DNA of 64,000 nt from Forficula auricularia (GCA_024734495.1 JALMQS010000225.1:10712039-10776038), one strand, 5' to 3'; positions 22,612 through 33,992 are shown, counted from the stretch's first letter. Numbers and translations are program-made. Notes: generated by a model from the sequence alone, not told the origin.

Positions 22612-22811
22612 AATGTACTTTATTAATATGTATTTTTAATATATAAATTGATAATAGAATTATATTTATTATTAGAAAAAAATAAAAAAAATATTAAATA
22701 AAAGGAAACAGAATGATTTTATTTAGTTTGAGTGTTGAAAAATGGAAGTCGTCAAATTGACGGCATCCGGGCGTTCTAGGGGATCTGAAAGTCCGGGCGT
22801 TCTAGTGTTAA

Positions 22812-23830
22812 TTTTGTACAATCTTGATATTAATATATTTAAAAAACTATTAGTTTATATTCTAGTGTTGTCATATAGATTTTATGTTTTCACAAGATGT
22901 TAATTTGGTTATCTATCTTTTAGGGGATCACTGAACTGTTACCTAGTAAATTCATATTTTAACTTTTCTATTCATATATTTAATGTTCATTGGGATTATT
23001 TGAAGAGTTTTTACAATCCTTTGTGAATTTAGAAAATTAATCAAAGGGAGGCCCTAAAAACAATAACAATAATAACATTATGCGTAAATGTCAAGTTTCA
23101 GGAAAATAATTTCAACTAAAACTATGAAATCAATAAATATAGATGAACATTTAAAATGAAAATCATGCGTTTTAATTGAAGTTAATATATTCTCGACTCA
23201 TTTAATAAATTGATGATGGTGAATTTGGCAGCACATTAGGTTTCACTACTTTTGTTGGTTTGGTTTTCTTACACAAGTGTTTTTGTTGGGATTTCACTTC
23301 TTTTTATAACTTAGATGAGAAATTAGCCTCCAAGATTCCTTCTTTTATATTAAGGTGTGATAAAAGGAATGTTTCTGGTTTTTTCTTTTTTTCCCTTTTT
23401 TTCTCTTTATTGGCGTCCCAAACTGAACCACCCTACTTAATTTTATGTAAATTTTGAGTATTTCTCGAAGAATGGAAAGCTTCATTTTAGGTCCTGAAAC
23501 GGGGAAAGTTTCGGTTTTTCAATTTCCTCCTTTATTAATGTGCCAAGCTCTACCAGTATGCCAAAGTTCAGCATTCTAGGGTCATTGTATTTTAACTAAA
23601 GGTAAATTAAGCCTATAAATTGCAGACCTTCCTTTCAGATCCTGAAGAAGGGAATCGGGAATGTCTTAACCCTGATGGCTAAGGGGGCTGCATACATAAC
23701 ATACTCGTAAATCCATGCCCAGTTGCCCAAGACTAAATAAAAAAAGCACATTTTGGTCTCTGGGCGAGACTCTATGTATTCTTTGGCAAATTCAATTGTT
23801 CCTACAATTCAACCTGAATGAATACTGTAA
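22812..23830. other. No gene seen
   Basis: The 65-residue frame at 23260-23457 is unrecognised. AGATCCTGAAGAAGGGAATC at 23638 resembles the start of a hammerhead core but no GAAA partner follows. Confidence 0.4.
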
Positions 23831-23908
23831 TTTGGGGCTTTGGTTGAGACCGCTTGGCGCGAGACCAATTACAATACTTTAACCATGTTTTGCTATGAAT
23901 AAAGTAAT
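23831..23908 (+). repeat. 3'-end fragment with terminal hairpin (B-related)
   Basis: GAGACCAATTACAATACTTT, then a stem-loop ending GAATAAAGT. Related copies are at 46221-46288 (plus) and 50619-50720 (minus). The hairpin resembles the 3' end of repeat B. Confidence 0.6.
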
Positions 23909-23945
23909 AAAAAAAATCTAAAAAACTTGGTGTCGGTTCTAGTTG

Positions 23946-24160
23946 AAACATTTTAAATAAGAGTTAATTAAAATACTAGGTAGCTTTCATATAAATAAAA
24001 CAAACATATTTTGTGTTATTAACCCACCTTCAGGATATACAAAAATAACTATTTCTATCTCCTGAAGTTGGGTTGATTATCCGACATATATATCAAGATA
24101 GAATACAAAATATATTTGTTTTATTTATGTAAAACCTACCTAGTATTTTAATTAACTGAT
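23946..24160. repeat. Palindrome family F
   Basis: Arms TTAATTAAAATACTAGGTAG and CCTACCTAGTATTTTAATTA are inverted copies. The right arm at 24061 reads CTGAAGTTGGGTTGATTATC then CGACATATAT. It aligns with the family J hammerhead core but has two core changes (CTGAAGA to CTGAAGT, GAAA to GACA). Confidence 0.7.
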
Positions 24161-24916
24161 ATGGCCATCCATATGACTTTACCATACACCCTGACCCCTC
24201 TCTTATATTTAATATTTAATAAAATTATTTATAATTATTTAGGGATCAACTCCCCCCCCCCATTTGGGTGGTTAGTTTTTTTCATTTTTAGACTTCTGGG
24301 GACACACTGATTATGTATACAAAATGTGGTTGAGTTTGATACAAGAGCCTAGATTTTCATTATTTGGTCCTACACCCCCTCCTCATTTTGGGAAGGGAGG
24401 TTGTGCATTTTTAGACTTCTAGGCGCCCACTGATTATGTATACAAAATTTCGTTGACTTTGCTCAAATGGCCTAGATTTTTATTTATTGATTCCCCCCCC
24501 GCCCGCCCATTTTGGCCCCAGAATTTTTTTTTCGTTTTTATAGGTTCATTTTTTAGTATATTTCATTTTTATACTTTTTTTTTTAATTTGAAAATATTGT
24601 AATTTTAATTCTTAACCCCCCCCCCCCCCATAAGTTTGTTCACCATGATCTAATCAGTTCTTAATCTCAATGTACCAAAACTACATGTGAAAATTTGGTT
24701 TTGATATTCACGCTAATTTTTGAGCTAGCTCGTCAACAAAAACTTGGTACGCATAGACTAACAGACACTTTGACAAAACAGTTTTTTTGTAGACCGAAAT
24801 TTTTTGAATCAAAATAGTTTAAGTCGTTTTTGAGATATTTCGAAAAAAAGGAAGCAAATAAAACACTTTTTTCATGCACGATTACAATACTTGACCATAC
24901 CCTTTATGGTAAAAGT
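24161..24916 (+). repeat. Interspersed repeat B, full-length copy
   Basis: Begins ATGGCCATCCATATGACTTT and ends TTGACCATACCCTTTATGGT at the terminal hairpin. Inner landmarks are ACTGATTATGTATACAAAAT (twice), C tracts, and AACTTGGTACGCATAGACTA then ACAGACACTTTGACAAAACA. Non-coding; class unknown. Confidence 0.8.
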
Positions 24917-24959
24917 AAAATGCAACACCCTGAATTAATTTAGTGAGGGCTAATACTCA

Positions 24960-25865
24960 GATTGTGTAATTTATTATTTATTTATTTTACATAATACTTC
25001 ATTCTTCACTCTTCTATACATTAAGAAATGAAGAAAAACAGAGAAACAAAACAAAAACCAAAGACAAAGAAACCACAAAAAAAATCAAAATCAACAATAT
25101 AGTCAACACAGAACAACAGAAAAACAAAACCTCCGACAAATAAAATTCCATATACAAAACACACGAGAAATATCTACGATGCAAAAATACATATATGGTA
25201 GGTAATAAAAAATTCAACCAAAACAGATAATAATAAAAATAAGTCGAAATCTGTAATATATTAAATTTGCCAGAAAAACCCTTTTACTTTTAAAAATTGA
25301 AATAGATTGTTAAATTCTTTGGGATCTACCAAAATATTCTTCAAATTTCCCTGAATTTTGAATCTATCTCTGAGGGTATTGTATAAAGGACACTATCAAA
25401 AAAAAGATGGTTTACATTCAATCTCTTATTACAAGAAACGCAGTGAGGCGGGGATGTTGAAAATATATTGAGAGAAGCAAGGGCGGATCTAGGAATTTTT
25501 TATGGGGGGGGGGGGAGGGAAGGTGCCCGATGTATATAAGATATACTTTTTATCTCGGAAGTGTGTCGCGATCGAATTGCCCAAGCGGGGGGGGGGGAGA
25601 CGTCCCCCCCCACACACACACATAGAACTTTATTTTCAATTTTAAAATTAAAAAAAAAATGTTTTTTTTTTTACAAATTTTTTTGCCAGGCGCGGGCCTC
25701 TATGGAGGAGGGGGGCGGTCGCCCCTCCTCCCCCTGGATCCGCCCTTGGAGAGAAGATACAATGACTTATCTCTAGTCTATTTAAAATAATTTGTTGTTT
25801 TCTTGGTAGAGCCATCAGATATCATATTTAGTTAGTAGGTAACGTTTTCTTTAGACGATTATTTA
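24960..25865 (-). pseudogene. LINE 3' end: polymerase tail and T-rich 3' UTR
   Basis: On the minus strand the segment around 25470-25390 encodes PPHCVSCNKRLNVNHLFFDS and then VLYTIPSEID. This C-x2-C plus downstream H/C pattern is like the C-terminal motif of several LINE polymerases. It is followed by about 400 bases of T-rich non-coding DNA ending in AAATAAATAAAT near 24972. Upstream coding continues beyond the MITE at 25478-25748, which interrupts the element. RT catalytic motifs are absent. It resembles the LINE tail at 5694-6410 in design but not closely in sequence. Confidence 0.55.
25478..25748. mobile_element. hAT-like MITE, 271 bp
   Basis: Inverted ends CAAGGGCGGATCTAGG and CTGGATCCGCCCTTG, flanked by a perfect 8-bp duplication GAGAGAAG (25470-25477, 25749-25756). 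The interior has long G and C tracts and a CA run. The open frame across it is not a gene. Confidence 0.85.
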
Positions 25866-25897
25866 CAATTTTGAGCCAGTCCTCTTTCCATTTATTA

Positions 25898-26290
25898 AAA
25901 AAATTTTTAAGAAAAAAATAAAAACGGACTTCAAAAATTAAAATGCAACAAATAAAATACACTAAAAGGTATAAAATAATTATTATCTTATTTAGTTACA
26001 ACTAAACGACGAAATATTAACACGAAATTGCTTTTTGAAGTCGGTGCCAAACATATACCTTTTATGAATCCCACTCGACGGATCTTACTTAGTACGTTTG
26101 GAGGATAAGCTCGCTTATAGGTATAGTTTTTTTGGTACCGAATTCAAAAAGTAATTTCATGTTAATATTTCGTCGGTTAGTTGTAACTAAATAAGATAAT
26201 AATTATTTTATACCTTTTAGTGTATTTTATTTGTTGCATTTAATTTTTTGAAGTCGGTTTTTATTTTTTTCTTAAAAATTTTTATTTTTC
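25898..26290. repeat. Palindrome at the start of repeat A, copy 2
   Basis: AATACACTAAAAGGTATAAA and AGTTACAACTAAACGACGAA on the left answer TTTATACCTTTTAGTGTATT and TTCGTCGGTTAGTTGTAACT on the right. The same structure is at 46945-47290. The arms include ACTTCAAAAA and its inverse TTTTTGAAGTCGG, the sequence that also ends repeat A. Confidence 0.8.
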
Positions 26291-26640
26291 TCTTTTTAGT
26301 GATGTTATTAATAGTGATCATATCATCAGAACTTGACCAAATTAATATGACACCATCCCTAAGACACCCCCTTTCGGATAAAAAAAGAACCATCGAAATC
26401 GGTTCATAAACAAACCTAATAAAAAAGGTCTAATACCTATGAAAAAAAATCGAAAAAAAAATGGGACCAATCGGAAGCTAGACTGGACCCAATGCAAAAA
26501 AAATTTTTTTTTTCAAAATCGGTTGACAATTGGCGGAGATATGAGGTAACATAGGCACAAAAAAAAAAAAAAAAAAAAAATCAGTCGAATAGAGAACCTC
26601 CTCCTTTTTTGAAGTCGGTTAAAAATACATCCATTTATAT
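26230..26640 (+). repeat. Interspersed repeat A, copy 2
   Basis: GATCATATCATCAGAACTTG, ATCGAAATCGGTTCATAAAC and the 3' end CTCCTCCTTTTTTGAAGTCG match the copy at 47230-47635 closely. Confidence 0.8.
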
Positions 26641-27124
26641 AATTTTTTAGGTCGAAATAATTTTTTTTTTTTAAAGGGCGAAGGTTTTTTCCCCCTTCCT
26701 GGCTTTTGGTCTGAACCATTTAGCCAATCACATTCTTTGTATTATTTTATAATTTTAAATATTTACACTAGCCCTAATTCATAACTATGAAAATGTAATT
26801 TAATTTTCGTCTTATTTATCTGAATGTTCACGAAGCACGATAACATCTGTTATTTCACTTTTCCCGGGTGTTCAATGTTATGTGTTCAGCTGCCATCTAG
26901 TGATATCAAATATAAACGAATGTTTTACTTACCCCTTAACTCACGAGATGGCGAGAGCACCGCCCACGTGACAGCTGATCAAAACTGCTGTGAGTCGTGA
27001 ATGAGAGAGAGAATCGACAGTGCGCAAGACTCATAGAGGTTCAACTTGATTCTATTGGTCCCCAGTCCAGCTAGAGGGTAGTTCCTTTTTAGCTGTCATT
27101 TGTTTTGATTGCTCTTCTTATCTT

Positions 27125-27160
27125 TCGTATAAAAGCTAACTTTTCATTTTTGCTCTCCTC
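27125..27160 (+). promoter_or_regulatory. Candidate TATA promoter
   Basis: CGTATAAAAGCTAACTTTT contains a TATA box at about 27128-27134, and a pyrimidine-rich start region CTCTCCTCTCT follows 25-30 bp downstream. Upstream, GCCATCTAGTGA (26891) and its near inverse TCACGAGATGGC (26941) form an unusual arm pair, and GCCCACGTGACAGCTG carries E-box-like sites. It could equally be a retroelement LTR promoter. Confidence 0.4.
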
Positions 27161-27272
27161 TCTAAAGGGCTGAATAATTTTCAAGTGATTCTTAAAATTT
27201 AATTGGCAAAACAGAGATAACCTTTCGGATCAGAACTACCTCCAGTTTAACCTTAGCCCAGATACCAATCAG
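27158..27272 (+). other. Candidate untranslated first exon
   Basis: Lies about 25-30 bp after a TATA box and ends at CAATCAG followed by GTGAGTAA, a consensus splice donor at 27273. No long frame. An intron of about 206 bp with a pyrimidine-rich 3' part would lead to the exon at 27479. Confidence 0.35.
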
Positions 27273-27478
27273 GTGAGTAATTAGATGATCGTCATTTCCA
27301 AAATAGCTTTGCATGTTTTGCTCTTGACTTTGCTGCGTCTTTATTTTGTTCAATTTGAATGATTATTCTTTGTTTTGTTTCAATTTTTTTTATTTTTTCT
27401 TAAGGGTAGTCGCCATTTTTTTTCATTTTTCCCTTTTGTTTTCGTTCTCGTTGTTTTGGCGGTTTGATGCACGTGTAG

Positions 27479-27744
27479 TTGTGCAAGGGCATGCCCGGCC
27501 AAGCCGAGTACCGTTCGCTTCACGGCGCTTCCGATGGGGTCTACCGCCCGACGACCCTATCGGCTCTTGAGCCCAGGACCCCCACAGAGGCTGACAACCC
27601 CGGGGTAGGGCTGCTTGGCTCCGTCAAACGAGTCCTCAACAGGGTGAGCGCCAGCCGAGACCGGGGCGACGCCAACGCTGCACTTGTGACCACCGGGGCT
27701 CCGCCCCGCATCATACCCCGTGCACAACCCCCTTCCCAAGACAG
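27479..27744 (+). CDS. Candidate GC-rich internal exon, unknown protein
   Basis: This segment is strikingly GC-rich in an AT-rich window. A pyrimidine-rich tract and GTGTAG precede it, and it ends in CCAAGACAG followed by GTGAGA, a good splice donor. One frame is open across the whole exon and reads KGMPGQAEYRSLHGASDGVY near its start, then SVKRVLNRVSASRDRGD, and ends PPSQD in phase 2. Its composition is rich in A, G, P, R and S, without membrane segments or a domain I recognise. With the TATA box and donor upstream it could be the 5' part of a host gene whose later exons lie outside the window. Antisense frames over the same interval are shadows. It may also be a retroelement leader. Confidence 0.4.
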
Positions 27745-27780
27745 GTGAGACACCCCAGGCCCCGGCCCTTGACATTATGG

Positions 27781-28133
27781 GAGAAGTACACCACCCACCG
27801 CGAATGCCCTTTCACTCTTCTTTTTCACTATTGCAACGAATTAAGAGAACCCGGAACTTTGGACAAATAGTATTAGTATCTGTTTAAGTCAAAACTATAA
27901 GAATTGAATTAGACTTATCAAAAGAGAAATTTCGCCTGGAACCACCTTGATGACATTGATAACGATAGACACTGAATGCACGACGTTTTGACATATAATT
28001 CTTCAGTCGTTTTCATTTTCAACATTTATACTTTTAATCTTCTTCATAAAATCACTTCATAAGTACTCGAAAACGATTAGAATATAAGGTATGGAAACGT
28101 GCATTTTGATGCAATATCTCATAAAATTGTATA
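27781..28133. other. No gene seen
   Basis: GACTGAAGAATTATATGTCA on the minus strand near 28006 recalls a hammerhead start, but GAAA has become AAAA and stem I fails. Confidence 0.4.
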
Positions 28134-28141
28134 TTCTAGGG

Positions 28142-28900
28142 CAGTGTTTCTCAATTTGGGTTCCGCAGAACCCCAGGGTTCCACAAAGGTAGTTTTGGGT
28201 TTCCCCGCGCCTAGAGGTCAATAAAAGGAAAATAGAAAAACAAAAATTGTAGATAATAGTATCACCCATCAAAAAATTTGTCCTGTAAAGAAAAAATACA
28301 TTAAATTTAGAGTATTATTACCGTATAGTCAAATAAAACCATTAATACTTAAGAATGCGGTGAACATCACTATTATTGTCTCAGTGATACCATTTTTGTT
28401 GATCTAAAGTTCCTTAACTTTCTTAAAATACAATGATTACGTTATATTAGTAATAAAATGAAAACATCATTTAAATTGTTTTATTATTATTTCGTTTTTA
28501 ATGACTTTGAAATAATATTACTTTTCAAATAGATAGGAATATTATTCATGACTATACATTGAATATGTCAAAAAAACCTGTCCGATCCGAAAGGGGCTGG
28601 TATCCCAATGATATTACCAAAAAAATTTAATAATAATATTATTCATGAAAATAAAAATATCAAGTATTGTAATTTAAAACTCACGTTTTTTGTACCCAAT
28701 TTCCCCAAAATCTAACAAATTTTTAAAATGTGGCAACACAGTCATCAGCGGCGGAATGTTATATTTGGAAGCTATAAAAATAACATGATGTTGATATTTT
28801 GACGAAAAATTAAATATCTCATATTTTAGTGCTAGGGGGTTCCTCAGAAAAATATAAATGCTCTCGAGTTCCTCGCTCTACAAAAGGTTGAGAAACACTG
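28142..28900. mobile_element. hAT element, non-autonomous, with perfect 8-bp TSD
   Basis: Terminal inverted repeats CAGTGTTTCTCAA (28142-28154) and TTGAGAAACACTG (28888-28900) are flanked by TTCTAGGG on both sides (28134-28141, 28901-28908). The subterminal GGTTCCGCAGAACCCCAGGG is typical of hAT ends. The 759-bp interior has no transposase motif. Confidence 0.92.
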
Positions 28901-28908
28901 TTCTAGGG

Positions 28909-31545
28909 GATTTTAGCCGAAACTTCTTTTTTGATTAACAGCTCAACGACAGAAGCATCGAATCTGCAAATCAATTAGTTTGTCTGCTTTCCTAATTAGA
29001 AACATTTTAATTCGTGATTAATAGCTATATCTTTAGGAGAATGATAATATGAAGAATCAAATAAAAATATTTCAGATCGGTTTTTTTAAGAACTTTATTT
29101 TGGCATAAGCACGGGTTACCATTATCCAATTAAGATAAAACGTTGTTCAAATTGTAGCAAATTTAATCTAGTTTAAAAAATGTATAGAGTGGTCTTTGTC
29201 GAAAACGTGCTCATTCATGGTCAAATTGAGAAAAAATTTTAAAAAGTGCGAGTTTTTTGGATATTCAAAAGTGATTAGGTGGGCTGTTTTTGGATCCCCA
29301 TAAAAAATCGAACTACTGGACCAATCCTCTATTTGTTTTTTTAATCGGCTCGAAATTTTGTCCTCTTTAAATTACTATAGAACGGTTATTTACAAAATAT
29401 GGACCATTTTCGAGTTATAAGCGAAAAACTGTAAAAGTCCGAAAACTCGAGGTTTTTCGACCACCAAAATTTGTTTTCATATCAAGATCACAATTTTCTA
29501 ATATGTAGACTAATTATTATTAGCTAAACATTCCATTTTTAATTTATAAATTTCATTCATTGTAACTGAAATCCGAAGTTTTCATGTTTTTAACGCTCCA
29601 GGAACTGGACTATAAGCAAAGCTGAAAATTTGTAAATCTACAACAAATTATTATTTATTTTTTTGTTATGCTTTGTTTCTGACACGCATGTGTTTCCGCC
29701 ATAACAAATTTTCTCCAATCACACATTTCTTATGAGATGTATGCACCTATATAAGCAATGATACAACCTTCCATTCCTGATAATAAAAGACTATTTATGA
29801 ACTAGGATGGATCTGAAGGATATGGATGATTGCGGACCCGACTCTTGAAGGGATGAAGGTAAAGAGGGAACAGGAATTTAATTACAGTGTAGAAGTAATA
29901 AAAATAAACGACTTGACGAATGAGATGATCCAACATTTCTCTTATTTAATCACGAAAGAGAGTTGAGCAATTAAGTATTGTTCGCAAAGGGCCTTTCGGA
30001 AGAATTATTGACTTTATTTTATTAAAACATAATTTCTACATACCTATAAAAAAGTCAAAAAGCGAAATCGAAGATTAGCGAAGGAATAAAAAAAATATTT
30101 TATCAATTCAATCCCACGTTTCTGAAATGCAACCAGCATGGCGAGAGAATGCCTGAAGGACCCTCGCCACAGATATGATTCATGATCTAAACAGGACCTG
30201 ATTTGGGCCTTTTAAATTTTGAAAAGATGAATGGGCTTAAAAATACCCCTAGTCTAGTATAGTTTTTTTGGAGGGAAAATTAGCAATTTGTTCATTCTTG
30301 GCATGGAACGAGTTAATTGTGACGCCCAACATATATCTTATCACACATCTTCAAGGTGTTTCACCCAAGAGAAATGTCTGAAATATTTCTTCCACTTAAC
30401 CTATATATTAGACGCGATTGTGCCTTGTTTGCATTAAAATTAACGACATTTTGTGGACCCAATTTTCAAAGGATTGTCAATTTTGATTTGAGCGGTCATC
30501 ATGAAGGGCGCCATCGTGTCAGCCTTGCAATGAACTGTTTCAGAAGACAAATTTGAAAACTACTTCACAATTTCGGGTATAAACCTGATTGCAATATTTC
30601 GACAAATATAATATCTTGGAAGCTTAACTCACAACTTAATCATTCGGTTTATAATCGATATTTGAAAGATATTAATTATAGGTATACTATACCGTATAGC
30701 ATTTTTATCATTTATCGTTGTGGAAAATTTATGAAATTATTTATGAATAATAAATAAATGTATGTTTCGTAAAAATAAAATAATGAAAATACTTGTTTTA
30801 AACGTAACACTAAAAGCTTTGAAACCATACTTGAAACATAAATTATTCCTAAAAGGATACTTTAATATCCTTCATTTATGTCAAAGGAGAAGCGATTTGT
30901 CAATTTGACAGCCAGCACTTTGTACTAACATGTACCTCTTGGTTAAAACCGCAACAGAGGGAAAATTTTCGCAAATGAAAATTTCAATAGAACTCTATTA
31001 TAACAATTTTCCTCAGTGAAATGTTTTAGTACATATCGAAACAATTTCCTTTGACAGCAAACTTAAAGAATTTCGATATATGGAGCAAGAAGTTCGGGAT
31101 TAAAAATTGAAAATTTCGAAAATAATGACTTTTTGATGGGATTTTTTCATAAGTATACTCGGCGTTATAATTACCATAGTTTTATTTACGTGTAATTCGT
31201 AATATTCCCATAGAACAACGTCTCTTTATAAATTAGAAACAAATCAAACAAAGCTCATTTGCAAATTTATTTATCCCTATGATTTCCAGACTTTATGTCA
31301 TCTTCACCTTCGACATAGACATCTTCTGAATATTCCTCTCATACTTTTAGGATGTGATAATCAGTCCTTAGTGATAATTGTCACACCTTGCATTCTCATT
31401 GAAAAAAATTGGATCTATTTAAAATAAAAATTAACTCAAATTGTGAAGAGCTAATAAAAAAATTTTTTTTCCACATTCATCAAAAGTTCTTCACTCTCAA
31501 TGTTTTTTGTAGTCAAGAATGATATGAGTTCACTTAATTTTTTTT
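28909..31545. other. 2.6 kb without a recognised feature
   Basis: AT-rich unique-looking DNA. The 66-residue frame at 30356-30556 has no motif I know. GATGAAGGTAAAGAGG near 29853 is a possible but unsupported splice donor. Confidence 0.4.
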
Positions 31546-31565
31546 ACTTTACCATACAGGGTATG

Positions 31566-31884
31566 TTAAATTCAAAGTTTTTTTTTTGCCGAGATTAGCA
31601 GAATTTTTATATATTGAAGGAGACAATAAAAGAGTGTCTTCTGCTGAAATTATAAATTTTATTTATTTATAACGAGACTATAGTTTCGAGGGCTTTGCTC
31701 TCTTCATCAGTCTATTACAATGGATTCACAGGAATTAATTTATGAATGAAAGGTTAAAATCTTTCATGTGGTTAGGTTAAGAAATTTTTCAGGGTGTGCA
31801 AGTTAAGAATAACTATAGTCTCGTTATAAATAAATAAAATTTATAATTCCAGCAGAAAATACACTCTTTTATTGTCTCCTTCAA
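31566..31884. mobile_element. Family C palindromic element, copy 3, nested in repeat B
   Basis: 5' extension TTAAATTCAAAG, left outer and inner arms, an interior with GAATGAAAGGTTAAAATCTT, and a right arm truncated to AACTATAGTCTCGTTATAAA, ending TTTTATTGTCTCCTTCAA. It interrupts repeat B, so it is younger than that copy. Confidence 0.85.
31667..31720 (-). ncRNA. Hammerhead-like motif, family C copy 3
   Basis: Minus strand: TTGTAA with TTATAA outer stem, GA/TC, CTGATGA, stem II GAGAGC with GCCCTC (imperfect), GAAA, CTATAG and the GTC site. The core is intact. Confidence 0.6.
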
Positions 31885-32470
31885 TACAAGTCAAGTATAT
31901 CGATGAAAAACGTGGTTTTTTTGCTTCTTTTTTTTTTTTTTTTTTTTTGAAATATATCAAAAACGGTTGAAACTATTTTGATAAAAAAAAAATTGGGCGA
32001 AATAATGGTATTTCGGTCTACAAAAAAGCTCCAATAAGTGAACATCGAAAAAATTATATTTTTCGAGATAATAACAGTTTTGTCAAAATGTCTGTTAGTC
32101 TGTTATTCTGTTCGTCTGTGCGTTACCAAATTTTGGACGAGCTAGCTCAAAAACTAGTGTGAATATCAAATCCAAATTTTACACGTAGTTTTGCTGCATT
32201 GAGATTAAGAGCTGATTAGATTTTGATGCATATCGACCCAAAATTAAGGGAGGGGGGGGGGGGGTTAAAATTTAAAATTATAATATTTTCAAACTAAAAA
32301 AAAACAAGAAAATGAAACATACTATAAAATGAACTTAAAATAACGAAAATATTTTTTTTCTGGCGCAAAATTAGGGCGGGGGGGTCAAAAAATAAAAATC
32401 TAGGCCTTGTACCAAACTCAACCAGAAATGTATGGTAAAGTCAAGTGGATGGCCACATCAGAACGTGTCA

Positions 32471-33734
32471 ATTTATTTATTATTATAATATGAACCTTTA
32501 GCTATTTTTGAGATATCTCGTAAAAATTAAACAAAATTAAAATTCCTGCGCATTTTCATTATTTCCCCATTCTATGTTTATTTGTTGTTTTAAAGAAAAA
32601 CACTATAGAAAATGATTTATCAAGCTATCCACTGATAAAGAAATAATTTTTAAATACCATTTAGAGTTCAATCACAGCAAACTTAAGAGATTCGCTAGAT
32701 ATTTCAATTTAACAATTGTATAAATTTTTATAAAATTGTAATTTAATTTATAACTACAATATTTATAATAATGCATATACTCGTATTTTAAATTTTTACC
32801 CATTTTTATTAAAATATTTGTTCAGCAACCAATTTATTTATTCACCGTCTTAATATAAATTAAATTACAATTTCCTCCGTAATTTGGGGTAGGTAAACCC
32901 ATGTTGAAAATAGTAAATATATAAAAAATCCCAATTAAAATAATATACCTTTTAGGCCATTTAGCCATTTGTCAAGTGTTGATAATGCAGCGAACATGTT
33001 TTAATCGCATTTGTTTATCGAAATGGTTAAGTAAATAGAATCCGGTTAATTCTCGATCATGATATGCATTGACTTAAATGATTCTCAAACCCTGCATTTT
33101 CTATTATCACTTAGAAAAAAGCTTCTGAAAAAATTTAATTGATTTCCTATTTACACCATGGATTTAATTCAAAAAATCCATATCTTTTGCCCCACAAAGT
33201 TTCTACTTAAGTTTCGCAATAATTTTAAGTGTAATTTTTTTATTAAGAGGAAATATTATTATTTATTGGACTTGAATTAGTTTAGATAGAAACGAAATTT
33301 TTTGCTGTTGTAATCTTTTTTTTTTACTTAAAATTTGAATTTTTAGTGAAATCACACAATTATTTATAATTATTTATTGAACACGAACAAATAATTCAAT
33401 ACAACTACTTAAACTGTTTTTTACATTATCATTTTTAGCGTGGGGTTTGTAATTTTTACAGTCCCATTGTTAGAAACAGAAAACCCTATTGTGTCATTAC
33501 TAGAAGTCATAGAGATAAATCTATTTCCAAATGCGTTGTATCTACAGATAATTTGATGACGATGGGGTTTCGTATGAATCAGATGTTTCTAGGCAATGAG
33601 GCTTTATAATGACTTTAAATTTCATTAGAATGTTAGTATCTATAAAAAGGAAAAGGGCGGAAAAGGTTCTACGATGGGCTAAGAATTCGAGTGAGATAAA
33701 TAAGGTAGAATCTGTTGAAGCTTTTATTTTTGTG
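32471..33734. other. No gene seen; family D fragment
   Basis: 33342-33415 (AAAATTTGAATTTTTAGTGA, TTATTGAACACGAACAAATA) is an isolated arm of palindrome family D. Nothing else recognised. Confidence 0.45.
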
Positions 33735-33992
33735 ATTAATTTGATTAAAATTTGAATTTTTATTTAAATCACATAAATAATTATACTTATTTATTGAACA
33801 CGAACAAATAATACAATATAACTACGGCGTTTCGATCGACTTATTCTGCGATCGTAAACCTATAATCGGAGTGGGTGCTCATACTTGAGAACGATCGCAG
33901 AATAGGTTGATCGAAACGTCGTATTGTATTATTTGTTCGTGTTCAATAAATTATTATAATAAATGATGTGTGATTTAAACAAAAATTCAAAA
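33735..33992. repeat. Palindrome family D, complete copy
   Basis: Arms TTATTGAACACGAACAAATA and TATTTGTTCGTGTTCAATAA, with inner inverted parts TCGATCGACTTATTCTGCGA and TCGCAGAATAGGTTGATCGA. GATCGAAACGTCG in the right arm equals the 3' half of the hammerhead core in other families, but no CTGAnGA is present. Confidence 0.8.

Larger units (their letters stand above)
21857..22807 (+). mobile_element. piggyBac-like element, internally deleted
   Basis: Perfect 14-bp terminal inverted repeats CACTAGAACGCCCG (21857-21870) and CGGGCGTTCTAGTG (22794-22807) are flanked by TTAA (21853-21856, 22808-22811), the piggyBac target. Subterminal palindromes GCCGTCAATTTGACGG occur near 21872 and 22050, with a related CGTCAAATTGACG near 22750. 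At 951 bp it is far too short for a full transposase, but it keeps the first 36 codons (22501-22611). The right end carries a second near-copy of the terminus (CCGGGCGTTCTAGG at 22768), as if the tip had been duplicated. Confidence 0.9.
31546..32470 (-). repeat. Interspersed repeat B, minus copy, interrupted
   Basis: Starts with the terminal hairpin ACTTTACCATACAGGGTATG (31546), is interrupted by a family C element (31566-31884), resumes at GTCAAGTATA and ends with TATGGTAAAGTCAAGTGGAT then GGCCACATCAGAACG at about 32470. Internal landmarks match B at 53270-54056. Confidence 0.85.

Noticed and set aside
23638..23675. CCTGAAGAAGGGAATCGGG as a hammerhead start
   Set aside because: No GAAA box or complementary stem I strand follows at the right distance.
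27541..27775. Antisense open frames over the GC-rich exon
   Set aside because: GC-rich DNA has few stops on either strand; only the plus strand has splice-like borders.
27969..28012. Another hammerhead motif on the minus strand
   Set aside because: CTGAAGA is present but GAAA has become AAAA, stem II does not pair and stem I fails next to the core.
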